Source: a virus
Direction: 5' to 3' (one strand)
IMG/VR virus record: IMGVR_UViG_3300025769_017291
Coordinates: 1-34,136 of that record
Length of the DNA: 34,136 bases
Part shown: piece after piece, positions 12,708-20,389 of the stretch
Position numbering within the stretch: the first letter of the stretch is position 1
How the letters are laid out: every line of letters begins with the position of its first letter
Notes under the pieces: generated by a model
Told to the model about the DNA's origin: nothing
Databases searched by the model: none
Seen by the model: only the letters and a program-made list of their open reading frames with translations
Made by a program: the position numbers and the translations under genes

Positions 12708-13016
12708 ATGTTTAACGAAAAACAAATCAAACTCTTTCTTTGGGCAACCATCATCTTCAATCTGATCGATACAGTTGTTTCAATTTATGTTATCAAATTT
12801 GGGAATTTAAAAGAATCAAATCCAATAATGGACTTTTTCTTGAAGTTTGATTCAATTATGCCCTTTGTTTTTGCAAAAATGTTTTTGATCTGTTCTGGTT
12901 CTTACATTATTTGGAAAAGAAGAGATATGCTGATCGCTCAATTGGGAGCTTATTTTGTTTTTGGGTTTTATTGGGCTTTAATTGTTCAATTTTACTTTTT
13001 TTTAGTTTTAAAATAA
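12708..13016 (+). CDS. Small multi-span membrane protein, DUF5658-like
   Basis: A 102-residue protein with three hydrophobic segments (about 8-30, 50-68, 78-100). 'FNLIDTVVSIYVIKFGN' then 'ESNPIM' follows the pattern N-x2-D-x3-T/S... G-x5-E-x-NP-x-M that I associate with DUF5658 membrane proteins, of unknown function. Its start is 9 bases after the preceding stop, so it is co-transcribed with the nucleotidyltransferase. Family call is tentative. Confidence 0.65.
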   Translation: MFNEKQIKLFLWATIIFNLIDTVVSIYVIKFGNLKESNPIMDFFLKFDSIMPFVFAKMFLICSGSYIIWKRRDMLIAQLGAYFVFGFYWALIVQFYFFLVLK

Positions 13017-13047
13017 CTAATTAAGTTAAAACAAAAGGAACTTATAT

Positions 13048-13935
13048 ATGTCTAAATTTAGCTCGTATGAAAAAGATAAAAAAATATTTGATAATTGGCG
13101 GCAATTTGTGATCAAAGAACAAGTACAAGTTTCCGAAGAAGAGAAAAAAGCCCTGCAAGATTTAAAGTTTGGTCAAAAGTACGCAGTGGAAGATTTAAAA
13201 GATGTAAAAAATGTTGGTGGTTTATTGTACTTTTTAACCATCAAAAAAATTCTTAAAGTTGGACAATGGGATGAGGTTAAAACTAGTTTAGCACAAGGAT
13301 TAGAAAAAGTTGCTGATCAGCCTAAAAGACCGGTTATTGGAAAGTTAACTGGCTTTCTAAAAAATGCTCTGGGTGCGGGGGTGGCCGGTGCTACCGTTGG
13401 CACTCTTTTAACTTGGGCTGGAGCGACCACTTTAGCTGCCGCATCAGCCCCCGCCGCTGGCGTGGCTTTTGTTGGGCTAGCCCTTCTTAATCAAGTTGCT
13501 GGTGATACCGTTAACAAAGTGGTTGATAGTTTGTTTGATTTTGGATTGAAAACACTAGCAAATGAGAATAAAGAACTATTAGCTCAGTTGATAGGTCAGC
13601 CAGACACCGGGAAGGGTAAAAACACTAATGCTCCTTTGATTGGGTTGTTTGACCTAGATGATGATTATCAAGCTCTTGCCAGAGTTGTGACAGGAAAAAA
13701 TCCTGATGAATATTCCGATGTGGAAAAAGAGTCTTTGCAGTTGTTTTTAGAAAAGATTATTAAAGCTAGTATTGGTAATTTAGATACCACGATTGAAGAA
13801 ATTTCTGCACAACTGAATCATGACGCTGAGTTTAAAAAACTTATCAACAAAAAGCTCGGTATTGATGTGGGTGCAACAGAATCTAGTGTGGGATTGTATA
13901 TGGATGCCGATAAGAAAAAAGCTCCACAAAAATAA
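13048..13935 (+). CDS. W-F-tagged protein with membrane hairpin
   Basis: A 295-residue protein. The N-terminus has F14-DNWRQFVIKE (I22-K23-E24), a clear case of the second putative targeting motif ending in IxE. Residues 100-160 contain a Gly/Ala-rich hydrophobic pair (GAGVAGATVGTLLTWAGATT; APAAGVAFVGLALLNQVAG) able to form a membrane hairpin. The rest is acidic and helical. Like the protein at 2693, it joins a putative targeting peptide with membrane-inserting segments and could be ejected into the host envelope. No family is recognised. ACAAAAGGAACTTATAT precedes ATG 13048. Confidence 0.7.
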   Translation: MSKFSSYEKDKKIFDNWRQFVIKEQVQVSEEEKKALQDLKFGQKYAVEDLKDVKNVGGLLYFLTIKKILKVGQWDEVKTSLAQGLEKVADQPKRPVIGKLTGFLKNALGAGVAGATVGTLLTWAGATTLAAASAPAAGVAFVGLALLNQVAGDTVNKVVDSLFDFGLKTLANENKELLAQLIGQPDTGKGKNTNAPLIGLFDLDDDYQALARVVTGKNPDEYSDVEKESLQLFLEKIIKASIGNLDTTIEEISAQLNHDAEFKKLINKKLGIDVGATESSVGLYMDADKKKAPQK

Positions 13936-13954
13936 TATAGGAACTACATTTATA

Positions 13955-14863
13955 ATGCAAGAAATCAACAACAATACAGATCGAGATCTTTCTTCTCTTC
14001 AAAATATTTTAACTTCCTTTCTTCCTTATGCAAAAGAAAGATTGGGCTACGACAAGCCTTGTTGCGTTAATTTTGTGTCAGATGTTGAAAACTCAAAAAT
14101 GGACTTTGGCAAGACTGCTTATTATGATCCTTCAAATATGGAGATTGTAATTTATGTGGATGGAAGACATCCAAAAGATATGCTTCGTTCTATTTCTCAC
14201 GAATTGGTTCATCACGCACAAAATTGCAGAGGAGACTTTGATTTTCAGTTTGAAACAAATCCCGGATACGCTCAAAACAACCAAAAATTAAGAGAATTGG
14301 AAGCAGAAGCCTATTTACTAGGAAACGGATTTCTTGTAAGAGATTTTGAAGATTCAATAAAATTAGGAGACCAAGTTCTAATGGAATGGAAAAATAAAAA
14401 GAAAAATATCTTGAAAGAGTATAAAGATGTTTCTAGTGTCGAAAGAATCAAAAAGTTACCACAAACAGAAAAGTTTCTGGAAGTTATTAAAAAGCTAAAA
14501 ATTGACGATCAAAAAGAAGTGGCTCAAATTTCTAGTTGGCTTCTTCAAACTTTAGGCGTTAACGCAGAGACAATGAAAAAAGTTGTTCCTCTGCAACTGG
14601 CTGATCTAAAAGACGATCTAAAGACCTCAAATAAGGGAAAAGAAAGCATGAAAGAAGAAAAACTAAAAAATAAGAAAAAAGCTGATCTAAACAAAGATGG
14701 CGAAATTTCTTCGTACGAGGAAAAACGAGGAAAAGCAATTGAAGCTGCAATGGAAGACAGTGCTAAAGGAGATAACGAAAAAGGCGATGTCAAAGAACAT
14801 TATATCACTCGTTCTGAAATCGTCGGAAATGAATTAATGAAGCGTTGGTTTTCTAAAAAATAA
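13955..14863 (+). CDS. Zinc metallopeptidase with EF-hand-like tail
   Basis: A 302-residue protein. 'SISHELVHHAQN' provides HExxH (H82, E83, H86), and E116 or E118 in 'RELEAEAYLLGN' is the likely third ligand. The front half is a compact peptidase-like domain. The back half is helical and ends with 'ADLNKDGEISSYEEKRGKAI', an EF-hand/dockerin-like calcium loop (D-x-N-x-D-G-x-I-x-x-x-E) of a type seen in marine phage proteins. An 'ILKEY' at about 150 could be an internal (L/I)xE cut site. The frame is open upstream to 13820, but ATG 13955 is preferred because the upstream part overlaps the previous gene; ATAGGAACTACATTTATA precedes it. Confidence 0.78.
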   Translation: MQEINNNTDRDLSSLQNILTSFLPYAKERLGYDKPCCVNFVSDVENSKMDFGKTAYYDPSNMEIVIYVDGRHPKDMLRSISHELVHHAQNCRGDFDFQFETNPGYAQNNQKLRELEAEAYLLGNGFLVRDFEDSIKLGDQVLMEWKNKKKNILKEYKDVSSVERIKKLPQTEKFLEVIKKLKIDDQKEVAQISSWLLQTLGVNAETMKKVVPLQLADLKDDLKTSNKGKESMKEEKLKNKKKADLNKDGEISSYEEKRGKAIEAAMEDSAKGDNEKGDVKEHYITRSEIVGNELMKRWFSKK

Positions 14864-14878
14864 AAAGGATTTGTAAAA

Positions 14879-15136
14879 ATGGGTAGAAAAAAGAAAAGAC
14901 TTCGAATTTTGAAAAGACAACTTGATGCTAAAAAAGCATTGGAAGCTCTAGAGTTAGAAAAAGAACTTGCTCTAAAGGCAGAAGCAGAAAAGAAAGCGGC
15001 AGCAGAAGCTGAAGCAAAGAAAAAAGCCGAAGCTGAAGCAAAGAAAAAAGCCGAAGCTGAAGCAAAGAAAAAAGCCGAAGCAAAGCCAAAACCTAAAAAA
15101 GCAACAAAGAAAAAGGTAGTGAAAAAAGATGATTGA
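14879..15136 (+). CDS. Lys/Ala/Glu-rich helical protein with tandem repeats
   Basis: An 85-residue protein of low complexity: a basic head (GRKKKRLRILKRQLDAKK), an EAEAKKKA-repeat helix and a Lys/Pro-rich tail. The repeat resembles the TolA stalk in composition and should form a long, soluble single helix able to bind nucleic acid or acidic partners. Three perfect 24-base units lie at 15005-15076. The ribosome-binding site is AAAAAGGATTTGTAAA. The stop overlaps the next gene by 8 bases. Function unknown. Confidence 0.65.
   Translation: MGRKKKRLRILKRQLDAKKALEALELEKELALKAEAEKKAAAEAEAKKKAEAEAKKKAEAEAKKKAEAKPKPKKATKKKVVKKDD
15005..15085 (+). repeat. 24-bp tandem coding repeat (3.4 copies)
   Basis: Three perfect head-to-tail units of 24 bases (GAAGCTGAAGCAAAGAAAAA plus AGCC) at 15005-15028, 15029-15052 and 15053-15076, then a partial unit. 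Each encodes EAEAKKKA. The unit length keeps the reading frame, so slippage would lengthen or shorten the helix by eight residues. Confidence 0.95.
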
Positions 15137-15320
15137 TCATCGCAAAATGGCTCGTGACTTCCTAGAAGGAAAAACCAAACAAGAATATACCCTTTTAGAG
15201 CACCTTCAAGAAATTGAAAAAGAAGTCGAGCAATTACCTTCGGGCTGGAGAAAAGAACAAGTCAAAGAGCACATCAAAAGTGCCAAAAGAAAAGCAAGAA
15301 TTTTAACCAAGGATAATTGA
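15129..15320 (+). CDS. Small charged hypothetical protein
   Basis: A 63-residue protein (MIDHRKMARDFLEGKTKQEY onward), helical and charged with a conserved-looking 'LPSGWRKEQVKEHIKSAKRK'. Not recognised. It starts within the end of the preceding gene (8-base overlap) and ends four bases before the large fusion gene, so all three are translated from one message. Confidence 0.65.
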   Translation: MIDHRKMARDFLEGKTKQEYTLLEHLQEIEKEVEQLPSGWRKEQVKEHIKSAKRKARILTKDN

Positions 15321-15324
15321 TAAC

Positions 15325-18231
15325 ATGCAAGAAGAACTTCTTCTAGAGGGCGGCTTGGCCGGTCACATGTCCCACCTTTATGAAAATCCAAAACTTAAGT
15401 TTTCCGACATTAAAGAGATTTTCCGGAAAGCCGGAGTTGGAGAACTAGAGGGGACTGAAAAAACAGATGGTCAAAACCTTTTTATCTCGTATGACCTCGC
15501 TTCTAGCGAAGCGAGGGCAGCTAGAAACAAAGGGAACATTGCTAAAGGTGGGATGAACGCTGCTGAATTAGCTCAAAAGTTTGGCGGTCGTGGCTCTTTG
15601 GAAATTGCTTTCACGGAAGCTTTCAGCGCCTTTGAGAAAGCAGTCCAAACCCTCTCTGACGAAGAGATTTTAGACCTCTTCGGAGAAAGCGCAGATATTT
15701 TCTACAATGCTGAAATCCAAGATCCAAGAAACCCCAACGTTATTCAATACTCTATTCCCACTTTGAATATTCACCGCGTTGGCCATGTTAAAGTTGAGGA
15801 CGGCAAGCCAGTTTCTACAGATGATGTATCTTCAGATTTAGTTGCAAAATTGGAAAATGCAATTGAAAAAATCAAAGAAAAAGATGTTTTAGATAATTTT
15901 AGAATTCAAGTCAATGCTGTCCGAAGATTAGAGAAATTTGACAATGAAAACATCGCAAACGAATTCATTAATCGATTAGAAAGCTTAATTTCCGATGCTG
16001 GTCTTTCTGATTCAAACACTATTGGAGATTACCTTACCTTAAAGATTGTCCCAATGATCGTGGAAGACTTTCCTTTAATTCCGGAAGAGAAGCTGACCCT
16101 CTTGATGAAAAGGCTTTTTGAAGGAACTTCTGTTAAGCTTAATGACATCAAAGAAGGTCTACCAAAAGAAGCCCAACAACAAGTTTCAGCGGCATCTAAA
16201 AAGCTAGGCAAATACTTTAAAAAAGCTGTTAAACCTTTAGAAATGCTTGTCCATCAGTTCGCTGTTGAAATTCTTAAAAACTTTCAAAGCGCTTTTGTTT
16301 TGGATAACAAAGAAGAAGTCCAAAGATTGCAAAAAGAAGTTTCGGATGCTATCTCCGCAATCAGAGGCTCCGGTGTTGAAGAAGCTATTGGAATATTGAA
16401 CACACAATTAGAAAAACTTGTTGATGCAGAGGGTGTCTCTACTGCTGCTGAAGGTTTTGTTTTTGATTACGATGGAAAAACATACAAATTCACTGGTAAC
16501 TTTGCCCCTGCTAACCAACTCCTAGGTTTATTTAAATACGGCAGAGGAAAGATTCCCGCTTTGCAAAACCTTTTGCAAGAAAAGAAAAAGTTGGTTCTCC
16601 TTCCCGGTGGCTTCAAGCCGCCTACTAAAGCTCACAAGGCGATGATTGACTACTATGCTAGCCTGCCCGATGTTGAGAAGGTTTTGGTCCTGATCGGTCC
16701 CAAGTCTAGAGAAGAGTTTTCTAGAGAGCAATCAATGAAAACTTTTGATCTTTACAATTTAGATGGCAAAGTAGAAGTATTGGAGACTGATTATAATTCT
16801 CCCATTATGGCCGCTTATGAGTTTTTGATCAGCGACGAGAGAAGGGAAGCTTACAAAGATTTAGCTTTTACAATGGGTGCCGGCTCAAAAGACACGGACT
16901 CGAAAAGAATCGAAGAGTTTAAAAACTATTTTGAAGTTAAAAACCCAGACAAACTTCCGGAAGGGTTTTCTGTTGATGTTATCTCGCCCTGCGAAACACA
17001 ACCTTGTGTTGGGCCAGATGCCACTCCAATCAGTGCCACAAAACTTCGAAACGCAATTAGATCTAGGAATAAAGAGGCTATCAAGACAATGATTCCAGAT
17101 AACATTGATGTTGATCGCTTTATAGAGATCTATGACACTGGAAAACTCGAAGAAGCCTCTTCAATGGCTGCTGGAAACGTTCAGGGCTATTCTGCTCCTA
17201 TTTTCAAGAAAAAGAAAAAGGATAAGAAAGAAGAATTGAAAAAACTCATTAACAAAGGGATAGAAACCGTGAAAGAACAAAAAAGAATAGAAGAAGCGAA
17301 GTTTCGACAGATTGTCCAAGCTTTGGTTGTAAAAAAATACAAAACCCTTTTAGAACAAGAAGAGATGAAAGCAGGGGAAAGATCTACTGCTATTAACTAT
17401 CTTGAAAAAGTTCTGAAAATGATCATTCCGGGCAAAGTGGGCGGTTCCCAGTTGGAGCCAGAATACAGCGCCCTATCTACAGCAGCAGAACGTAGATCTT
17501 TCATTAAGCACGTTATTCAAGGTCTTTATGACGAGATTGCACCTGAAATATCTTTGGATGGTCTTATTTCTCGCTTCGAAGGAAGAAGGGAAGCTTTCTC
17601 GCAGAAAGATAAGCAGCCACTTATGGAACAGGAAGACATTAAAATTACTTTGGATGCTGAAGGGTTGCCAAAAACCGAAAAAGAAATTGAAGATGAAGAG
17701 TTGGCAGCGTCCGATGGCTTGACTACTGGTAAAGTTACCGATCGAGGCCCAGAAGATGATTTTCCGGAACCTCTCTCTGGTGAAAACTCGATTGGTCGGA
17801 AAGCAGCTTATCGCTTTATCTCAACCCAAAAAGCAACCATTGAAAATGCTCTAAAAGACCTTCAAATGACACCAGAAGAACTAGACATCTTCAAAAGAGA
17901 AAATCCCAACAAAGAAGAGCCTCAAGTCGAGTTTTTAGACTTTTTGTTTACCAATATCGCTCTTCATTTTGATCGTCTGGAAAACAAATATTTCAACTCT
18001 GAAGTTTCAATTTCACAAGACTTTTTCCAGAATGTGCTGAAACAAGCAACGGACGAAAAAGAAGCCGGTGCAGATATTGCGACCGCATCCGATCAGGCTG
18101 AACCTGACCTTGGGACTGAGGAGGGAGAAGTTGAATTAGACTTGGGAGAAGAAACTCCGGAAGGGGAAGAAGAATTGGAGCTTGACTTAGGAGAGGAAGC
18201 TCCAGAGGAAGAACTGGAGATTGAACTTTAA
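15325..18231 (+). CDS. Ligase-like adenylyltransferase fused to cytidylyltransferase-like domain
   Basis: A 968-residue protein. Domain 1 (about 10-410) starts 'GLAGHMSHLYENPKLKF' and carries motif I of covalent nucleotidyltransferases, K46-T-D-G49 in 'GTEKTDGQN', a possible motif III 'FYNAEI' (E130) and motif IV 'EGFVF' near 376, as in DNA/RNA ligases. Domain 2 (about 423-590) has 'LPGGFKPPTKAH' (HxGH-like, H437) and 'ISATKLR' (569), typical of cytidylyltransferase/NMNAT-fold enzymes. A helical region follows, then an acidic Glu/Asp/Leu tail of about 50 residues. Similar proteins are widespread in marine myophages, usually named only for the second domain. Likely chemistry is nucleotidyl transfer to RNA or DNA ends or a cofactor; the substrate is unknown. 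L6-L7-E8 could be a protease site. Confidence 0.8.
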   Translation: MQEELLLEGGLAGHMSHLYENPKLKFSDIKEIFRKAGVGELEGTEKTDGQNLFISYDLASSEARAARNKGNIAKGGMNAAELAQKFGGRGSLEIAFTEAFSAFEKAVQTLSDEEILDLFGESADIFYNAEIQDPRNPNVIQYSIPTLNIHRVGHVKVEDGKPVSTDDVSSDLVAKLENAIEKIKEKDVLDNFRIQVNAVRRLEKFDNENIANEFINRLESLISDAGLSDSNTIGDYLTLKIVPMIVEDFPLIPEEKLTLLMKRLFEGTSVKLNDIKEGLPKEAQQQVSAASKKLGKYFKKAVKPLEMLVHQFAVEILKNFQSAFVLDNKEEVQRLQKEVSDAISAIRGSGVEEAIGILNTQLEKLVDAEGVSTAAEGFVFDYDGKTYKFTGNFAPANQLLGLFKYGRGKIPALQNLLQEKKKLVLLPGGFKPPTKAHKAMIDYYASLPDVEKVLVLIGPKSREEFSREQSMKTFDLYNLDGKVEVLETDYNSPIMAAYEFLISDERREAYKDLAFTMGAGSKDTDSKRIEEFKNYFEVKNPDKLPEGFSVDVISPCETQPCVGPDATPISATKLRNAIRSRNKEAIKTMIPDNIDVDRFIEIYDTGKLEEASSMAAGNVQGYSAPIFKKKKKDKKEELKKLINKGIETVKEQKRIEEAKFRQIVQALVVKKYKTLLEQEEMKAGERSTAINYLEKVLKMIIPGKVGGSQLEPEYSALSTAAERRSFIKHVIQGLYDEIAPEISLDGLISRFEGRREAFSQKDKQPLMEQEDIKITLDAEGLPKTEKEIEDEELAASDGLTTGKVTDRGPEDDFPEPLSGENSIGRKAAYRFISTQKATIENALKDLQMTPEELDIFKRENPNKEEPQVEFLDFLFTNIALHFDRLENKYFNSEVSISQDFFQNVLKQATDEKEAGADIATASDQAEPDLGTEEGEVELDLGEETPEGEEELELDLGEEAPEEELEIEL

Positions 18232-18908
18232 TTCAACAAAGAATGAATCTTGTCACAAACCTCTGGACATTTCCTGCAAACTTCTTCCCTATCATAGCAA
18301 AAATAATCAGTGAAAACAACCGCATAATATTCCCTCAAAGAGGCCGCTGAATAAGGGGAAGGAAAACCTCCCAAGTGACCTCTCAATTTAGAATACCCCA
18401 CCTCTTCGTGAAAAAAGACATCCAAGTTTGGATTAAATTCTACCTTCAAGAAAGCTTTTTTATCACAATCATAACCGGCGCTTGTCAAGTTATTATAAAG
18501 ATTGTATCTTTTGTTGATAAAGTGATCTCTAATCTCTCCATCGCCATAGATATGATCTTGAAACTTTATCTCAGTGAAATGTGCCAATTCGTGAACAATA
18601 TCATCTAACATATCTTCAAAATCATCTTGTTTATTTGTGATATAAATTGTATTGTCTTTGAATACAGCATTCCTGTTCAACTCATCAAACTCTTTTAAAT
18701 GAGCCATATAGAAGCCATCTAAGCCCTCAACCAATTGAGGGGGGATCATATCTTCTACTCTTTGGATTACTGCTTCCGGGTTCACTTTTGAATAATCTGG
18801 TTCATGGACGATAACAAAAGGTACGCCGTGGATAAAATATTCTTTCATTTTCTTGTTTGAATAGCTGTTGCTATTGTGCCTTTCCGTTAAAAGTTGCCTC
18901 ACGCTCAT
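18228..18908 (-). CDS. Zinc metallopeptidase candidate with Cys-rich tail
   Basis: A 226-residue protein. 'DIVHELAHFTE' gives HExxH (H106, E107, H110), and E in 'SLREYYAVVF' is the probable third ligand. The tail has four Cys (FCYDREEVCRKCPEVC), possibly a second metal site or disulfides. Start choice: ATG 18908 (AAGGAATTTATTGAAA upstream) gives MSVRQLLTERHN, with L7-T8-E9 matching the prohead protease rule; ATG 18848 would remove 20 residues and has a poorer ribosome-binding site. The frame runs open to 19037, but that part overlaps the next gene fully. The stop shares TTAA with the convergent gene end at 18231. Confidence 0.72.
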   Translation of the reverse strand: MSVRQLLTERHNSNSYSNKKMKEYFIHGVPFVIVHEPDYSKVNPEAVIQRVEDMIPPQLVEGLDGFYMAHLKEFDELNRNAVFKDNTIYITNKQDDFEDMLDDIVHELAHFTEIKFQDHIYGDGEIRDHFINKRYNLYNNLTSAGYDCDKKAFLKVEFNPNLDVFFHEEVGYSKLRGHLGGFPSPYSAASLREYYAVVFTDYFCYDREEVCRKCPEVCDKIHSLLN

Positions 18909-19113
18909 TTTCAATAAATTCCTTTGCAAAGTCAAAATCTTGTGCTGCTTGTTCATATCCTCGAAAAAAGTTCTCTTCTGCAATAGCGATAACAAATTCA
19001 GGAAATTCATCAGCAACAACCTCAACAATGTTCTCAACTGTTACTTCTTCTTTTTCCTTATCGAGCAGGAGCTTCTCTCCAACATAATCAATCAAATATT
19101 GTTTTAAATCCAT
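18871..19113 (-). CDS. Small acidic conserved phage protein
   Basis: An 80-residue acidic protein (MDLKQYLIDYVGEKLLLDKE; 'VADEFPEFVIAIAEENFFRG', then YEQA). The sequence feels familiar from marine phages, where a short protein with 'AEFPEFxxAxAEENFxRGY' occurs, but no function is known to me. GAGGTGTAAA precedes its ATG, behind a possible promoter at 19138. Its 3' end overlaps the metallopeptidase start by 38 bases. Confidence 0.7.
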   Translation of the reverse strand: MDLKQYLIDYVGEKLLLDKEKEEVTVENIVEVVADEFPEFVIAIAEENFFRGYEQAAQDFDFAKEFIENEREATFNGKAQ

Positions 19114-19137
19114 TTTACACCTCGTTTTCTTTTTTAC

Positions 19138-19166
19138 ATTATAACACAGTTTGATTACAATTTAAA
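19138..19166 (-). promoter_or_regulatory. Possible sigma-70-like promoter
   Basis: Minus strand: TATAAT (19143-19138) with TTTAAA (19166-19161) at exactly 17 bp. The -10 is perfect, the -35 weak. It would give the 80-residue protein and metallopeptidase their own start inside the leftward block. Confidence 0.5.
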
Positions 19167-19679
19167 GTGTTTTATGCAATTTTTTATTCCAAAGTGAATT
19201 GGAGCGTTTACGCTTCTTTTTCTACTACCGGGAAATTTAAACTTGGAAGATTTAAGTTTGCAATCTTTTTTGATGCACATTTTGATCTCATCTAAGTCAA
19301 CCCAACACCAAGCATCATGTTCGGAATTCAACCTAGGTTCGAACTCATCAACAACTTCAACCAAGAAGGTGGTGTATTTAAAATCTTCTCTTTCATTGAC
19401 AAATTTGTCCATATAATCACGACCAGAAAGGTCTCTTCCAATCTCTTCTAGAGTTTCTCTTTGTGCTGTTTTTTCTGGCTTTTCACCTACCTTGGCGTGA
19501 CCGCCGGGAGAAGCAAGATGACCTGTCTCGGAACCATCTGCTCTTTTCAAGAGTAGAACGCTATCCTTCTGAGGGCAGTAAACAAAGAAGCCAGCACCTT
19601 CGTCTTGAGAGTCTTGATCTCTCAAGCTTTCTCTGATAAACTTACCCCATCCAAATTGAATATATTCTTCTTTTGACAT
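19155..19679 (-). CDS. Nudix hydrolase with N-terminal W-F motif
   Basis: A 174-residue protein. The Nudix box is G60-HAKVG-E66-KPEKTAQ-R74-E75-TL-E78-E79-I-G81, complete apart from Thr at the first hydrophobic position. It should cleave a nucleoside diphosphate linked to another moiety using Mg2+: NTP clean-up, NADH/ADP-ribose or RNA cap removal are all possible. The N-terminus has 'FGWGKFIRESLRD' (I15-R16-E17), the second putative targeting motif, placed before the Nudix fold. Helices and a basic tail close the protein. AAAAAGGAGACAACA precedes ATG. It lies 17 bases after the pentapeptide gene in one leftward operon. Confidence 0.85.
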   Translation of the reverse strand: MSKEEYIQFGWGKFIRESLRDQDSQDEGAGFFVYCPQKDSVLLLKRADGSETGHLASPGGHAKVGEKPEKTAQRETLEEIGRDLSGRDYMDKFVNEREDFKYTTFLVEVVDEFEPRLNSEHDAWCWVDLDEIKMCIKKDCKLKSSKFKFPGSRKRSVNAPIHFGIKNCIKHFKL

Positions 19680-19696
19680 TTGTTGTCTCCTTTTTA

Positions 19697-20389
19697 TTAA
19701 AACGGCTCATCTTCATCGTCTTCAAATTGAGTTGTGCCCGGACCGAACCAATCCATCCCCTTCGCTTCTGGATCAAGGTTGTCTGGTAGTATTGTGTTTT
19801 CATTGTATTTTGCGTCTTGAAGATTTGCGCCTTCAAAGTTAGATCCTTGGAAGCTAGATCCTTGAAGGTCTGCTCCTTGAAGATTTGCGTCTTTGAAATC
19901 ATATTGTTTGAAAATGCTGTTGCTTAGATCAGCCCCGGAAAGGTTTACGCCGGCGAAAGATGGCCGGTTGGCAGGATCAAACTCTTTATTTGCCAAGAGA
20001 TCTTTGACTTTGTTAACTGCATATGTAAAAGCTTCTGTATTCCATTCTTTGTCGTCCGGGCTTACATAGACATATGGCCCTGAGTCTGGGTCCATTTCGC
20101 TTTTTTCAAATCCAAACGTTTTTAAAATACCTTCATGATTTGGCCCATCAACATCGATAGAAGAGTACCTTTTTTGAATCTCTCCCTTTGAAGGAAAGAT
20201 CTTTTCCATCTCCGGTAAATGACGAATAGCATAATCAAGTGCGATTCCTTCCCCATCTAAAAGATCCATAATTTTGTATTTGTCTGGCTCTGGCTCCATT
20301 AAAAGTTGGCGGATCTCTGCAAAGGTTCTGTTTACATCCTCATCTTCTTTTAAAACAAACTTTCTCCAATTTTCCATAATCAATTTCAT
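19697..20389 (-). CDS. Pentapeptide-repeat protein 3 with W-F tag
   Basis: A 230-residue protein. The N-terminus MKLIMENWRKFVLKEDED carries W8-x-x-F11 and L13-K14-E15, the second type of putative targeting peptide. Residues 20-140 are alpha/beta and unrecognised. About 10 pentapeptides ([26 protein letters not shown]) lie at 145-196, too few for more than 2-3 beta-helix coils. A strongly acidic tail (TTQFEDDEDEPF) follows. The post-repeat 'AKYNENT...PEAKGM' resembles 'ATYNSKT...PEERGM' in the protein at 3701. Its ATG overlaps the PhoH stop by one base (TAATG), so translation is coupled to PhoH. Confidence 0.8.
   Translation of the reverse strand: MKLIMENWRKFVLKEDEDVNRTFAEIRQLLMEPEPDKYKIMDLLDGEGIALDYAIRHLPEMEKIFPSKGEIQKRYSSIDVDGPNHEGILKTFGFEKSEMDPDSGPYVYVSPDDKEWNTEAFTYAVNKVKDLLANKEFDPANRPSFAGVNLSGADLSNSIFKQYDFKDANLQGADLQGSSFQGSNFEGANLQDAKYNENTILPDNLDPEAKGMDWFGPGTTQFEDDEDEPF

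Noticed and set aside
13820-13954. 45-codon extension of the EF-hand metallopeptidase
   Set aside because: Lies entirely over the preceding gene's 3' end; a good start with AGGAAC exists at 13955.
18909-19037. Longer N-terminus of the minus-strand metallopeptidase
   Set aside because: It would overlap the 80-residue gene almost completely in another frame, and its Leu-rich content looks like an out-of-frame reading.
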